NCBI GenBank assembly: GCA_010093605.1
Contig: MU004187.1
Coordinates: 1,496,018 to 1,560,017 of the forward strand
Length of the DNA: 64,000 bases
Source of the DNA: Lophium mytilinum
Taxonomy: Eukaryota; Ascomycota; Dothideomycetes; Mytilinidiales; Mytilinidiaceae
Direction: 5' to 3'
Under the pieces are notes generated by a model. That model was not told the DNA's origin. It made no database searches and worked only from the letters and a program-made list of their open reading frames with translations. Positions 46,109-58,517 of this stretch are shown here, in pieces (the stretch's first letter is position 1; each line of letters opens with the position of its first letter). Made by a program: the position numbers and the translations under genes.

Positions 46109-49100
46109 TTAGGTTATATTAAAAACTCTAACTAGCACTAATTCTTTTTTACTATTACTACTTTAACCCTTATACCTTAGACCTTATACTTTAGACCTTA
46201 ATTTCTATTTACTAAGCTATCTAATAGCTTAGTAAGTATATACCTATATAACTATATATATAATACTAAAGAGTATATAGCTATACTACTCTACCTTACT
46301 AAGCGCTATTACTATATTCTTTATAATAAGCAATCCACCGCCTCTACTAGGCGCTAGAATAGAACCTAGACGCTCTAGGCGCAGTAGCTTATAACTAGCC
46401 TTCTACTTTCTACTATCTTATCTATAGTCCCGCGCGCCCTCTAAGTCTTTTTATAAGACTCTAAAGAGCGCGCCCCTTTAAAAGCTAACTAAAGAAGATA
46501 TATAATAGTCTACTTAAATAATACGCGTAGATAATACTTAGTAGGCCACTTAGAAGAAAGAGAATTAGCTTACCTAAGAGAACTAGCTTAACTAAGAGAA
46601 CTAGCTTACCTAAGATAAAGATACTACTAAAGATAATAATATTAATAATTCTATATATACCCCGGACCTAATAATCTATAGCTCTATTACTAAGTACTAT
46701 ACTTCTAGCCGGGGCCGTAACTAGGGCATGTTTTTTAACTCTATTAATAACGTTACTAAATTCCTAGATTATTTACTCCTGCCCGGTAATAACTAGTTTA
46801 ACGGTTTAATTAAGATTATAGACTTCTAGGACTTTCTTACGCAAGTTTAAGCTAACTCTATCTACTTCTTCTATATTCTTAGGAGCTATTAAGCTATAAC
46901 TAAGATCCTCTAGTAGATATATAAGAATAATTAGAAAGCGCAGTATAAACTCTAGAATAAAATTAGAGTCCTTAAAGATAAATATAATAAAAAGGATAAT
47001 AACTTAGAAGCCGCATATAAGAAACTTAAATATCTACTTAATATTAAAACTAAGCTTAGTAAATATAAAAATAAACTTTATATTTATAAGAAGATAGTCG
47101 CTTTTCTTAATATAGATATTAAGGCCTAGTAGAAGAACTATATTTAAGCTAATAAGTAATCTATAGAGTAAGGAAAAATTATAGAATGCCTTATAGCTAA
47201 CCTTACTTAAGTAGCTAAGAATAAGTATAAATATAATACGCGCCTTACTACTTTAGAGAATAAAATTAAAATACTATAGATACTTTAGCGCACTTTTATA
47301 CCTGCACCTACTATAGCCTCTTCTATAATAGCGCCTCTAGTAGTATACTATTCTATTACACCTCTACTACTAGTTAACCCTATTACTGCAGTAGCTAAAG
47401 ATCTGCTCGCCTCCCTTAATAGAGTAATTAAATCTAGAGAAGCGTAAGCTAATAATAGCCTCTTAGTAGGCCGTAATATAGGCTATAATACTAATTAAGC
47501 TTACTATACTATAGAGTATATAGGTAATATAAATTATACTTACTATACTATAGATTATATACGTGTTTACGGCCGCTATAACTCTAGCCTACCCTTATTA
47601 GATAATAGAAGCTTGCCTTATTATTGCAATTGCACGTGTAGTCCCTTTTATTATTATAATTACTTCTATAAGTGTTGCTCTTATTAACACTTACGCTTAT
47701 AATTATATTTATAAAACGTAAGCTATTACTATTACTAAGACCCCTATATTAAGACGTCTAAAGATTATTAAAACCTTAGTATTACTCTAAATAGAGTTTC
47801 TTATATAGAGGATAAGTTCTAGCTCTATCTAGATAAGTTTAGAGGTAATAAAGATAAGTACTCTAAGTTCTATTATAGATTTCTAAATAAAGTTAACTAT
47901 AGTAGCTACGCTATAAGATTTAGTAAACCCTTACGCCTTATCTATCTTAGTAAATAACTTATAGGCATACCTCTTAAAGGCTTCCGCGCCTAGTAAGATA
48001 GCTACTAGCTCTTTCTTACTATCTAGGAAGCTATTGCATTTTTAGACTCCTAATATAATAACTCTAATAAGATTAGAACTACTAAGAATAAGCTTTATAA
48101 GCTTATATAGACTACTAGTATAACTTTAGATTATATATAGAAGCTAATAAAGTTATATATAATCTACCTTCTAGGCTATAGGGGCTATAATAATATCTAT
48201 AACCTTAAGTAGAAACTTCGCCTAGATATTATAGCCGGCGCTATTTTAGATAAAGACTTTACTACTAGCCTATAGTATATTAACGCTGCACGTAAATAGC
48301 TCCGTAATAATAGTATTAATAAGAACGCGCAATCTAATAGTAACTATAGTTTTAGTAACTTTAACTATAACTAGCCTTAAGGCTTTAATTATAATAATTG
48401 CAACTGTAATAACTATAACTATAATAACTATAATTACTATAACTGTAATTATAATTATAACTATAACTACACTCTATACCCCCTAACTGTAGCTGCCGCC
48501 TCTATAACCTAGAAAGATATTAAAATTACGCCTCCCTTTAACTAGGTGCCCCCTAATAAACTCCGTAAGGGCGATAAAGAAGTACTTATAAAGAAAGGCA
48601 AGTATTTCCGCTACTATCTTTCTAAGTACTTTACCTAAAACCTATACTACTCTATAAATTAACTTAATAAATTAGGCTTTACTAATTATTAGATAGATGC
48701 ATCTCTAGCACCCTGTTTTAATAATTGCGCTACTTGCGTTAAAGAACTTTTAGATAATAATAATAATAGTTTTAATAACTATAAAACTCTTAATAATAAG
48801 CGCGGCTCTAGCTACTCTAAAGGTAAGGGTCCTAAAGAAGGTTCTTAGAGAAAAGTAAGGTTATAGACTATAGTCGCGGTCTATAATACTAAAAGAACTT
48901 AGTTATAGAGAATCTTTAGTATAGAAGGCTTATTATTTTAGCAGCCTCTCTTAGTAAAGCTTAATAGGAACTATTTTAAAATAAAGATAGAGGATTTAAT
49001 ATTAAGCGGGTAAATAATATAGTCCTTTTAGCAATAGTATAAATCTATAAGAAAGAATAACCTATAGAAATAATAAAAATTAATTCTTATCTTAATTATA

Positions 49101-51458
49101 GAGCTACTAACTTATTTACTAGTACTAAGTTTATGCACCTAGTAAATTTACCTTTAAAACTACTTAAAAAAGCCTAAGTTTTTAAACTAGCTAATAGATT
49201 AGCCGTCGCCTAAAAAGTAATATATAAAGCCCTTCTTAGCATAAATATAAATAGCTATTAGAGTTACTACTAGACCTATATTACTAACCTTAGAGACTAT
49301 AATATTATAATAGGCCTTAATTAGCTATAAGATTATAATCTAGCTATTAACTAGAAAGCAGGCCACCTAGACTTTATTTACTCTTGCTATAAACTATACT
49401 AAAACTGCGTATATTATTTTAACCGCAACTCTATTACTATCTAGGTAAATAGTATATATCCTTATAATATATATAGTAATTACTATAACCTTATAGATTA
49501 GAAACCTATTAGTATAAACGCCTATATATAAATAGCCTCTATTACTAAGTATAAAGAATAGAAGCTTAAATAGATTTCTTGCTACGTTATAGAAATATTA
49601 GAAAATAAGAATAAAGACTTTATTATTACTTGCAACGGCTTATAAGTTATCGCCTTCTATATAGGCAATAATATTCTACTAAAAGCTTATAAAATCTCTA
49701 TAGAAGATATTAAAAAATTTATGCATATTAAGATATATCTCTCCCGTAATAAGATAATTTAATAGCTATCTAAATAACTACGCCGCTACATCTATATCTT
49801 TAACTAAGTAGAAGTAAATATACTTCCCCCTTATTAACCAGGCATTAATTATAAAATTAACCTTGTCTCTAGCGCTAGTAAACTACCTAAAGCCCGTTCT
49901 TACACTATATCTAAGAAAGAGCTTAAAGTTATTAAGAAATAGATTAATAATAACCTTAATAAAGGCTTTATTTATAAATTATAATCCTCTATATCCTCCC
50001 CTATACTACTTATCTAAAAACCGGGTAGCGGAGTCTAATTCTATATTAACTATAGAGCTATTAATATAATAATAATTAAAACCTAATACCTATTACTACT
50101 AGTCTAAGAGACCCTCTAAAAACTTAGTAACGTAAAATAGTATTCTAAACTAGACGTTATATCCGCATTTAATTATATCTAAATACGCAAAGAAGATAAA
50201 GGCCTTATAGTCTTTTCTACTTACTAGGGCTAATATAAATTACTTATTATACTATTTAGCGTTATAGGCGGCCCGGGCAGGTTCTAATTCTATATTAATT
50301 AGACGTTATATAACTACCTTAATAACTTCTATTCTACCTATATAGATAACATTTTAGTCTATATAAATAGTATAAAGAAATAATATAAGAAATATATTAC
50401 TAAAGTTCTTAAATAGCTTAATAAAGCCGGCCTTAACTATAACTTTATAAAGTGCGAATTTAATAAGATAGAGATTAAATACCTAGGCCTTATTATTATA
50501 ATAGGCGGCGTCTAGATAGACCCTAATAAAGTCGCCGCTATTATAAACTAGAAGATACTAATATGCCTATACAATATATAAGCGTTCTTAGAATTTACTA
50601 ATTTCTATTAACGTTTTATACACGCGTTCTCTTATATTATTAGCCTACTTACGTCTATAATAAAGACTATAGACGGTAAGAAGACTAAGCTTAAAGCGTA
50701 GTTTACTTAGAATAATAAATATAACGCCGCTTTCTAAGCGCTTAAAATAGCGTTTACTATAGTATCTATCCTTTACTACTTTTAATACAGTAAGAAGGTC
50801 TATATTAAAACTAACGCTTTAGACTATATTACTGCTAGCATTATATTATAAGAAGGTAAAGATAGCTTACTCTACTCTATTATCTTCTTCTCCTCTAAAA
50901 TAAACCCCTAGGAATATAACTATAAAATCTATAATAAAGAGTTACTTGCTATTATTAAAGCCTTTAAAGAATAGAGGCCTAAACTAGCTAGCGCTAACCT
51001 AGATAATTCTACTAATATACTTATAGACTATTAAAATCTAAAGTACTTTATATCTATAAAATACCTTAACCGCTACTAGGCCTATTAGGCCGGCTTTCTT
51101 ACTAGTTTTAACTTTAAAATTATCTACCAACTAGGTATTTTAGAAGGAAAACTAGATAGCCTTACTAGATATTTATAAGACCTTTCTATAGATCTAAATA
51201 ATCTATGCTATTAGTTTTAATACTAAACAGTCCTTAAATTATAGAACCTAGGCCTAGGCGTTGCACTAAAGTATTTACTAAATATTAAGTTAAGCTTACC
51301 TAATAATAGCCTAGGCCGCATACTAAATCTAATTAGGCTAGTGCCCTGCTATAAAGAGTTAGACCTATTAATAGCTATAGAGTTACTATTATTAAAGATA
51401 TACTTTTAATTTCTTCTTATACCTGTAAGGCTGCGCAGCCACGCGCGGAATAATAACG

Positions 51459-51510
51459 TTAACCCTAACTCTAACCCTAACTCTAACCCTAACTCTAACC
51501 CTAACCCTTA
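51459..51510 (+). repeat. Telomere-like (CCCTAA/CTCTAA) short array inside the gypsy fossil
   Basis: Alternating CCCTAA and CTCTAA hexamers over about 50 bp, a 12-bp period. CCCTAA is the usual fungal telomere unit on this strand. Confidence 0.8.
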
Positions 51511-53711
51511 CCTTAAATCTAATTCTTTTCTTATAATTAAGCTACTCTCTATAAATAATAATAATCTTTATATAGAGCCCGATCTAGTCTATTAGTATAT
51601 ACTTACTAAGCTATTTAATAAAGGCTATTTTAGTACGCTACTATTTAATTCTACGCTTTATAAACTTATTACCCTTATATAAAATAGTAAGCGCATACTA
51701 CCTTAATCTCTACGCGATATTATTAGCAACTTAGATATCTTAGAATTTAAAGTCCGCTGCAATTAACTATATTACTACGGCCGATTATATATACCTGCGT
51801 ATAATAATTTATAACTTAAGCTTCTATAGCTTACCTATAATACTACTATTAGCGGGCACCTAGAAAAGTATAGTATATATAAACTTATCTAATATTACTA
51901 CTTTTAGCTAGGTATACGCAACTTAGTTAAAGACTATATAAGTACCTACTATAGCTATAAATAATTAAAAGCCTTCTATAATAAAAAATAAGGACTTCTA
52001 TATTTACTTAATATACTAGAATAGTATTAGACTAATATTACTATAGACTTTATTATAGAGCTTCCTCCCTATAAGTAGAATAGTTAAATCTATACTAAAA
52101 TTCTTATTATTATTTATTACGCTAGTAAGAAATATTACTATATTTCTATAAGCGGCACCTCTATCTATAATATTATTAATACCTTTCTTTAAGAAATCTA
52201 CCGCCTCTATAGCCTGCCTCGCATTATTATTAGTAATTGCAACCCGCGCTTTATCTCTAACGTTTAGAAATAAGTATATAAGTATATTAGTATCTACTAG
52301 AATATCTCTATAGCCGCTTACCCTAAAATAGATAGATAAATAGAAAACGCAAACGCCGTTATAAAAGCCTATCTTAGGCAGTTTATTAACTACTACTAGA
52401 ATAACTAGGTTAACTACTTACCTATTAGGGAGTTTTTAGTAAATAACTAAGTTAATATCTCTACTATAATAATACCGTTCTTTATTAATAAGGGTTTTTA
52501 CCCGCGCTCTAGCCTTAAGCCTCTACCCGGCGTTATAAATAATACTAAACCCGCGCCTCTACTCTTTCTAATACCCGATCTTAGTAATAACGCTGCTGTC
52601 CGCAGTTAATAGCTTAAAGAAGATAATTACGTTAACTAGATAAAGAAGATTCTAGATAAATATAAGGCTATAATAATATAGGTATAAACTAAATAAATAG
52701 ACTATATAAACTAATATTATAACCCTCTACTAAAGCTCTAAGTTAATAACTAGGTATAGCTTAACGCCTGTAATATAAAGATAACCCGCCTAAATAAGTT
52801 ACTTAATTATAAGAATCTTAGCCCTTTCCGCATTACTAAGATTATTAATAATAGTTACGCCTTCTAACTTAACTTTATAAATATAAGCCTTAAAGGCTCT
52901 TAAATATACTCTATTTTTTACTCTTACCTTCTCTACCTAGATAGGTCCCGCCTGCTGCTAGGCTAACGCTAGCCACTACTACCTCCCGTCTAGGTAATTA
53001 ACCCGGTTACCTCTAAATCTATTAAATAATATGTAATTACGCGCATTATTAATAGCCGCTGGCGCGGCCGCGGTCTAAAAGAATGCTGCTATCTAGAATA
53101 TAAAGAACTTTATAAAGGTTATACTATACTATAGAAATAGTAACTATAGAAATAATTTATATCTAAAGCTGCGGATCTAATTAGTAAATTCTATAATCTT
53201 AACCCCAATACTAATAGTCCTTATCTAGACTTTAAACCCAATAATAATTAGCGCGCGCGCCTTACTAATAATAATAATACTATTAATAATCTTACCGCTA
53301 ACTGCTTATAATTATAATTAATCTATACTGCTAACTATTTATAATTATAAACGCTCTATAACTAGCTACGTTTTTATCTTTATATAATTACCTTGCTGCA
53401 CCTCTACACTATAATTAAAAATAGCCTTATATAGTTTATTGCAACTTTATATATAATAACTATAATAAGATTAGAATTCTTAGCTGTATAAAGTAGGCTA
53501 AGCTGTTATAATAGAAAAGCCCTTATAAGTAATACCTTAAGTACGCTAGCTTCTTATATATTAGTATATAACTAATAATTAGCTAAACTATACTATATAA
53601 TTTACTGCACCGGACGACCTTTTATACCCTTATATTTAAGCCTAACACAGCCTATAATACTATTTTCTTTTCCTTTTTATTTCCTTCTAGCGTTCTTAAA
53701 TGGGGGGGTAG

Positions 53712-53949
53712 TATAATAGATTATACTCTACCCTCTAGTTATATATTTACCTATTACCGGCCTTCTACCTCTATACCTATTACGTTACCTAGCGCCGCCT
53801 ACGCGCTAGCCTGCCTAGCGCCTATGCGCCTCTCTCCTCTATGTATATAGTTTCTACCTAGAAGCCTTTCTTTCTACTCCTTATATAACCTCTTAAATTT
53901 AACCTAGTTACCTTATACTACTAAGCTCCTCTATACTATAACTATAATA
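53712..53949 (+). repeat. 3' LTR of the plus-strand gypsy element
   Basis: 238 bp partner of 45871-46108. Preceded by the polypurine tract and followed by CTAGT. Confidence 0.88.
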
Positions 53950-56310
53950 CTAGTTATAAGTAATAGAAAGTAAATACTATATACTACTATTAGATAATAA
54001 CTATAAAAAGGTTAGCTACTTATATTCTAAAAACTGCACTCTTATTAGATATTTAGAAGGGTAAAACTATTACCTTCTAAATAAAAATAACCGTATTATT
54101 ATAGTTAAAGATATTATCTTTCTAGAAAAGCCTCTATATATAGACTTTTCTAATAACTAGATAATTAAAGAAGAAGGAACTTTATAGAGACCTCTATAAT
54201 AACTGCTTAAATAATAATAGAATATTATAGCTCTACTAGAATTAAATAAGAATAATAACCTATCTTACCCCTTAGTATAAGATTAACTAGACTTTAAGCT
54301 TCTAACTTAACCTTTAGAAAATCCTATAATAGATATTATAGATACTATAGAAAAAGTACCACTAATATCTATAGAATTATAATAGTTTTAAACTCCTCTT
54401 AAAAACCTATTAACGCCTAGTATAATATAGTATAAAGAAGAATAGGTATCTACTCTATATATATCTACTCTACGTGCACCTACTCTATATATATAACTAC
54501 CTATTAATAACGCCCTATAGAGAATACTAGAACCTATAGAAGAAAGCGCGCCTACTAGATTTTAACCCGGCGTACTAGGTATTACTTAAATTTAAGGCGC
54601 CTTAATAGAAGTACTTAATAACTACTCTAAACTCTAGATATTAAATTAAAGTACTAAAGAGTCTTAGAGAGTAGAAGTACTATAAAACCCTTTTAGACTA
54701 CTTACTCTAATTAGAATTACTACTAAGAAACTATTTAAACTAAAGTCTTTAAAATAAGTAAAAGATAGCTTAACCTAGAACTAGTAGAAAGACGCTATAA
54801 TAGAAGAGAATAGCTCTCTTCTAATTAATAAAATATAGGACCTTATAGACCCTTCTATAAATTAATATATATTATAAGGTAAATAGGTTTATAAGCTAAA
54901 ACGCAGAGCTGCAGGTAAAGTTATTAGATATAAAGCCCGCTAGGTAGTTTATAGATTTAAATAAGAAGAAGATATTAATTATAATAAGATATTTACGTTA
55001 GTTATAAAGCTAATAAGCTATAAAATAATCTTTATAATTGCCGCTGCACTAGATCTAAATATTAAATAGATAGATATTAAAACTGCCTTCTTATATAGAA
55101 ATATTAAGAAAGAAATCTATATTAAATAACTCTATAGAATAGAAAATACTATAAATAACCTAATACTATTATATATCTATAAGCTTTAAAAAGCCTTATA
55201 TAGTCTAAAGTAGGCTCCGCGCATTTAGTATTATACGCTCGCTATATTTCTAAAAGACCTAGGGTTTACTTCTTTAAACTCTAATTTAGAATTCTTTTCT
55301 AAAGAATATATATTTATTACTATCTATATTAATAATCTACTTATTATAGAACTAACTATATCTAATATTAATTCCCTTAAGTAATTACTTAGCTCTTAAT
55401 TTAAAATATCTAACCTAGGTACTTATAGCTACTATCTTAGAATGTTAATTATATATAATTATAGAAATTATAAGCTATTACTTAGCTAAAAAGGATATAT
55501 CTATAAAGTCTTACAAGAGTTTAACCTAGTAGATAGTAAACTAGTTACTACGCTAATAGAAACTAGTAAAATAGAACTAGTAGAGAAAGAATTCTCTACT
55601 CTAGAAGCTAACTGCTTCTAGTATATAAAAGCTATTAGTTCTCTTATATATACTATACTTAGTATATAACTAGATATAGTATTTATAGTATCTATTTATA
55701 GTAGATATCTAGTAAACCCTATATAAGTATATATTAAAGCTATAAAATAAATTATATAATATCTCTAAGATATAATAGACCTCTAATTAGTATACTAAGG
55801 CCTAATATAACTATTAGCCGGGTATATAGACTTAGACTAGGCAGGTAACTAAGTAATATAATAATTAACTACTAGCTATATATTTAATATTAGCAGCGGA
55901 GCAATTAGTTAGTTATTAAAATAATAGATAGTAGTTACTCTCTTCTTATATAAAGCTAAATATATAGGGGAAATATAAGCTATAAAAGAAGTAGTATAGT
56001 TATACTTTCTTCTAGAAGAACTTCTAGCTATAGAAGAAGCTCTAGCAGTAATAATTATCTATAGTAATAATTAAGGAGCTATAGTATTAGCTAAGAACCC
56101 GTAATTCTACTCTAGATTAAAATATATTACTATCTAGCATTACTATATAAGGAAGAAGGTAGCTAATAATACTATAGACCTTTAATTTATTTCTACTAAT
56201 TAATAAGTAGTAGATAGGCTTATAAAAGTATTACTAAAAGACCGCTTTCTACTCTACTAAAGCGCTCTTAGACTTAAATAAGCTAAAACTATTATAGTAA
56301 GGGGGAATAT

Positions 56311-58378
56311 ATATAATAAATATCCTCTATTATTTTTAGCTTTATATTATTAGAATTTTAAAATTAATAAAATTCTAGGTCTACTAATATTAGTAAATTC
56401 TAGAATCTTATTTTAGTACTCTATATAACTAGGTTACGCCGCCTTATAATATTATTTTTATCTAAATTAGTTTAATATTAAATGCGCAAGAACTTCTAAT
56501 ATTATCTAAAAATAACATGCTCTGCTAGTTTTTAATCTTTCTAAATTTTTATTTAAGATCTAATTAGCCTAAAATTATTCCGGCCCGCTATATTATTTTT
56601 ATCTAGATTAGAGTAATATTAACCTCTCTATAAGGCATACGCTATTAATATTAAATTTAAAAATACTTATTCTATCTAACTTTACTAGTACGCTAGTATC
56701 TATCTAGAACCTATTAATTACTTTAGTATAAAAAAGTAGTCTAGCGCCTAGTATATAAGTTTTTCCTTTATTATTTTAAACCTAAGTCTATATATTCTCT
56801 TTTTTAACTTAGAAAATTTAAAGGTAAATTTAAATTTAGAAATTTTTACTAAGTCTTTAAATTTATCTTAGTACCTACTTTAAAAAATTATAACTCCGCT
56901 AAATATTATCTAAATTAATTTATTAGTATACTAAAATAACTATACTACCTTCTTCTATTCTATTAGAGTTCTACTAGTATACTAATAATAATTAAGCTAT
57001 CTACTAGGCCTAAAATAGAGTCTAGCACCTTATATTTAACTCTTAAGTAGCCTTTTACTTCTATATAGATAGTACTCTTAGACCTAGTACTATAGGTACC
57101 CGCTATATAATAGAAAGACTCTAATATTCTATCCCCTTTAAACTAGATAATATCTAATATAAAAAGAGAAGACTATAAGAAAGAAAAGATATTAAAGCTA
57201 CTACTACTAATAAAAATTAGTCTTCTAAAAGCTCTACTAAGATAGAATTAGTTCTAGATAATTACCCTAATACTCTATCTAAATAGTAGTAGTCTCTTAT
57301 TATTAACTACACCTCTCTACCTAATTATAGAGCCTCTATTATAGAAATATAACTTTAGATTTCTAAGTTCTTTAATAAAGAACTTATTCTAGAATAGCCT
57401 TTCTATTTTAATACTAAGTTTATTCTCTATAAGGTCTAATTTATTATTATAAATAATAATAGAACTATTAGTAATATACCTAGAACTAGTCTAAAGCTTA
57501 CCTATATACTCCCCTTAGTTAATTACCTTATAGACGCTTAATATATTCTCTTTTCTAGAGAGTTTTCTACTTTTCTTACTAATAGAGACAACGCTAATAA
57601 CTATAGAAATATTAACTAACCTCTTTAGAGTGCTTTCTAATTAAAGAATACTAAATAGACTTACTACTACTCTTTCTTCTATAAAGAATATAAGTTTCTC
57701 TAAGCTAGATCTATCTTTCTTATAGCTAACTTAGTAGATATTATAGAGTGTAATTAACGCTTTATTATAGAAGTAGCTAACTAAGATAATCTAATTATTA
57801 ATAGATAACACCGCGAAGAAATAACTAAGCTAGGTAATAAGCTATTTAAGTATAGGCGTAATATAGCCTCTACTAAACGCTACTAAGTAAAGTAAAAGAG
57901 AAGAATAACTAAAAAAAAAGATACTAGACTTAAAGTCCTTACTAATAAGGTAATAGAACTTTAAGACTCTATACCTAAGTAGCTTTCTAATATAAAAGCT
58001 TAGTTACTTATAAGAGAAATTAAAGATAAAAGAGATATAAAAGCTAGAATAACCTAGTAAAACTTAGATAATACTAAATAAAATAGAGACTACTAGAAGT
58101 AAGTATATATAGTAGCTAGAAAAGTAGAATTAAATACTAGAAGAGCTAAAATATAAGCTAGGGTAAACTTAGCTAGATAGGTAAGTTTTAAATACTAAGG
58201 AATTAAATACTTTACTTAAAATAGCTAGAGTAAAGCTATAAAGGACTTAGAAATTAATCTTAAGAAAGAAAGAATATAGATAGACTAGATAGTAGTAATA
58301 GAAGAAGCTTCTAGTATATAGAAGCTTTAGGTTTCTTTACTAGATACCTTTATATTTTCCTATATTCTTATATAGGAG
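56311..58378. other. Unassigned 2 kb of RIP-altered sequence inside the outer element
   Basis: Lies between the end of the copia RNase H remains (followed by a G-run AAGGGGG near 56310) and the outer right LTR. It is not needed for a standard copia. It is AT-rich and CA/TG-poor like the rest of the block, with two related stretches near 56446 and 56582 sharing TATTATTTTTATCTA. It could be an extra coding region of the outer element or a further nested, unrecognised insertion. Confidence 0.5.
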
Positions 58379-58517
58379 TATTAAAACTAGCTTAAGCTTA
58401 AAGCTAGCTAGGTTCTAATATAGGAGAATTAGGCCTAGTGTGGCGATGGATTAGTATATATAGAGCCCCAGCCCACCATCTATTTATTAATCAATCAATC
58501 GATCATACCTTTCAACA
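58379..58517 (+). repeat. Right LTR of the outer element
   Basis: 139 bp. Its last 60 bp keep unmutated sequence (AATCAATCAATCGATCATAC) while the first part is AT-converted, the mirror image of the left LTR. Confidence 0.88.

Larger units (their letters stand above)
45871..53949 (+). mobile_element. Ty3/gypsy-type LTR-retrotransposon fossil nested within the copia-type remains
   Basis: 8.1 kb with 238 bp LTRs (45871-46108 and 53712-53949) and a 5 bp target duplication CTAGT (45866-45870, 53950-53954). A G-run polypurine tract (GGGGGGGTAG) sits just before the right LTR, giving plus orientation. Gag-like sequence with a zinc-knuckle remnant is near 48.7 kb, followed by protease, reverse transcriptase (about 49.8-50.6 kb), RNase H and an integrase zinc-finger region near 51.8 kb. 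This order is gypsy-type. It is heavily broken by RIP. The LTRs differ at about 20 sites, all transitions. A telomere-like short repeat is embedded at 51459-51510. Confidence 0.86.
34043..58517 (+). mobile_element. Outer LTR-retrotransposon fossil with Ty1/copia-type remains, hosting two nested gypsy elements
   Basis: Bounded by 139 bp LTRs (34043-34181 and 58379-58517; ancestral ends TGTTGAAA...TTTCAACA) and a 5 bp target duplication ATGCT (34038-34042, 58518-58522). A primer-site-like GGTTATAAGCCCGGG follows the left LTR, giving plus orientation. Copia-type protease/integrase remains lie in 43.3-45.9 kb and reverse transcriptase/RNase H remains in 54.0-56.3 kb; this order is diagnostic of copia. 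With both nested elements removed the outer unit is about 8.1 kb. It is heavily broken, with stops at very high density throughout, consistent with RIP. The two LTRs differ at about 14 sites, all transitions, so divergence cannot be read as a clock. It is the oldest layer of the nest. Confidence 0.85.

Noticed and set aside
34043-58517. AT-rich block as a centromere or horizontally acquired island
   Set aside because: It resolves into LTR pairs with target duplications and recognisable copia and gypsy remains inside a host gene; RIP explains the composition.
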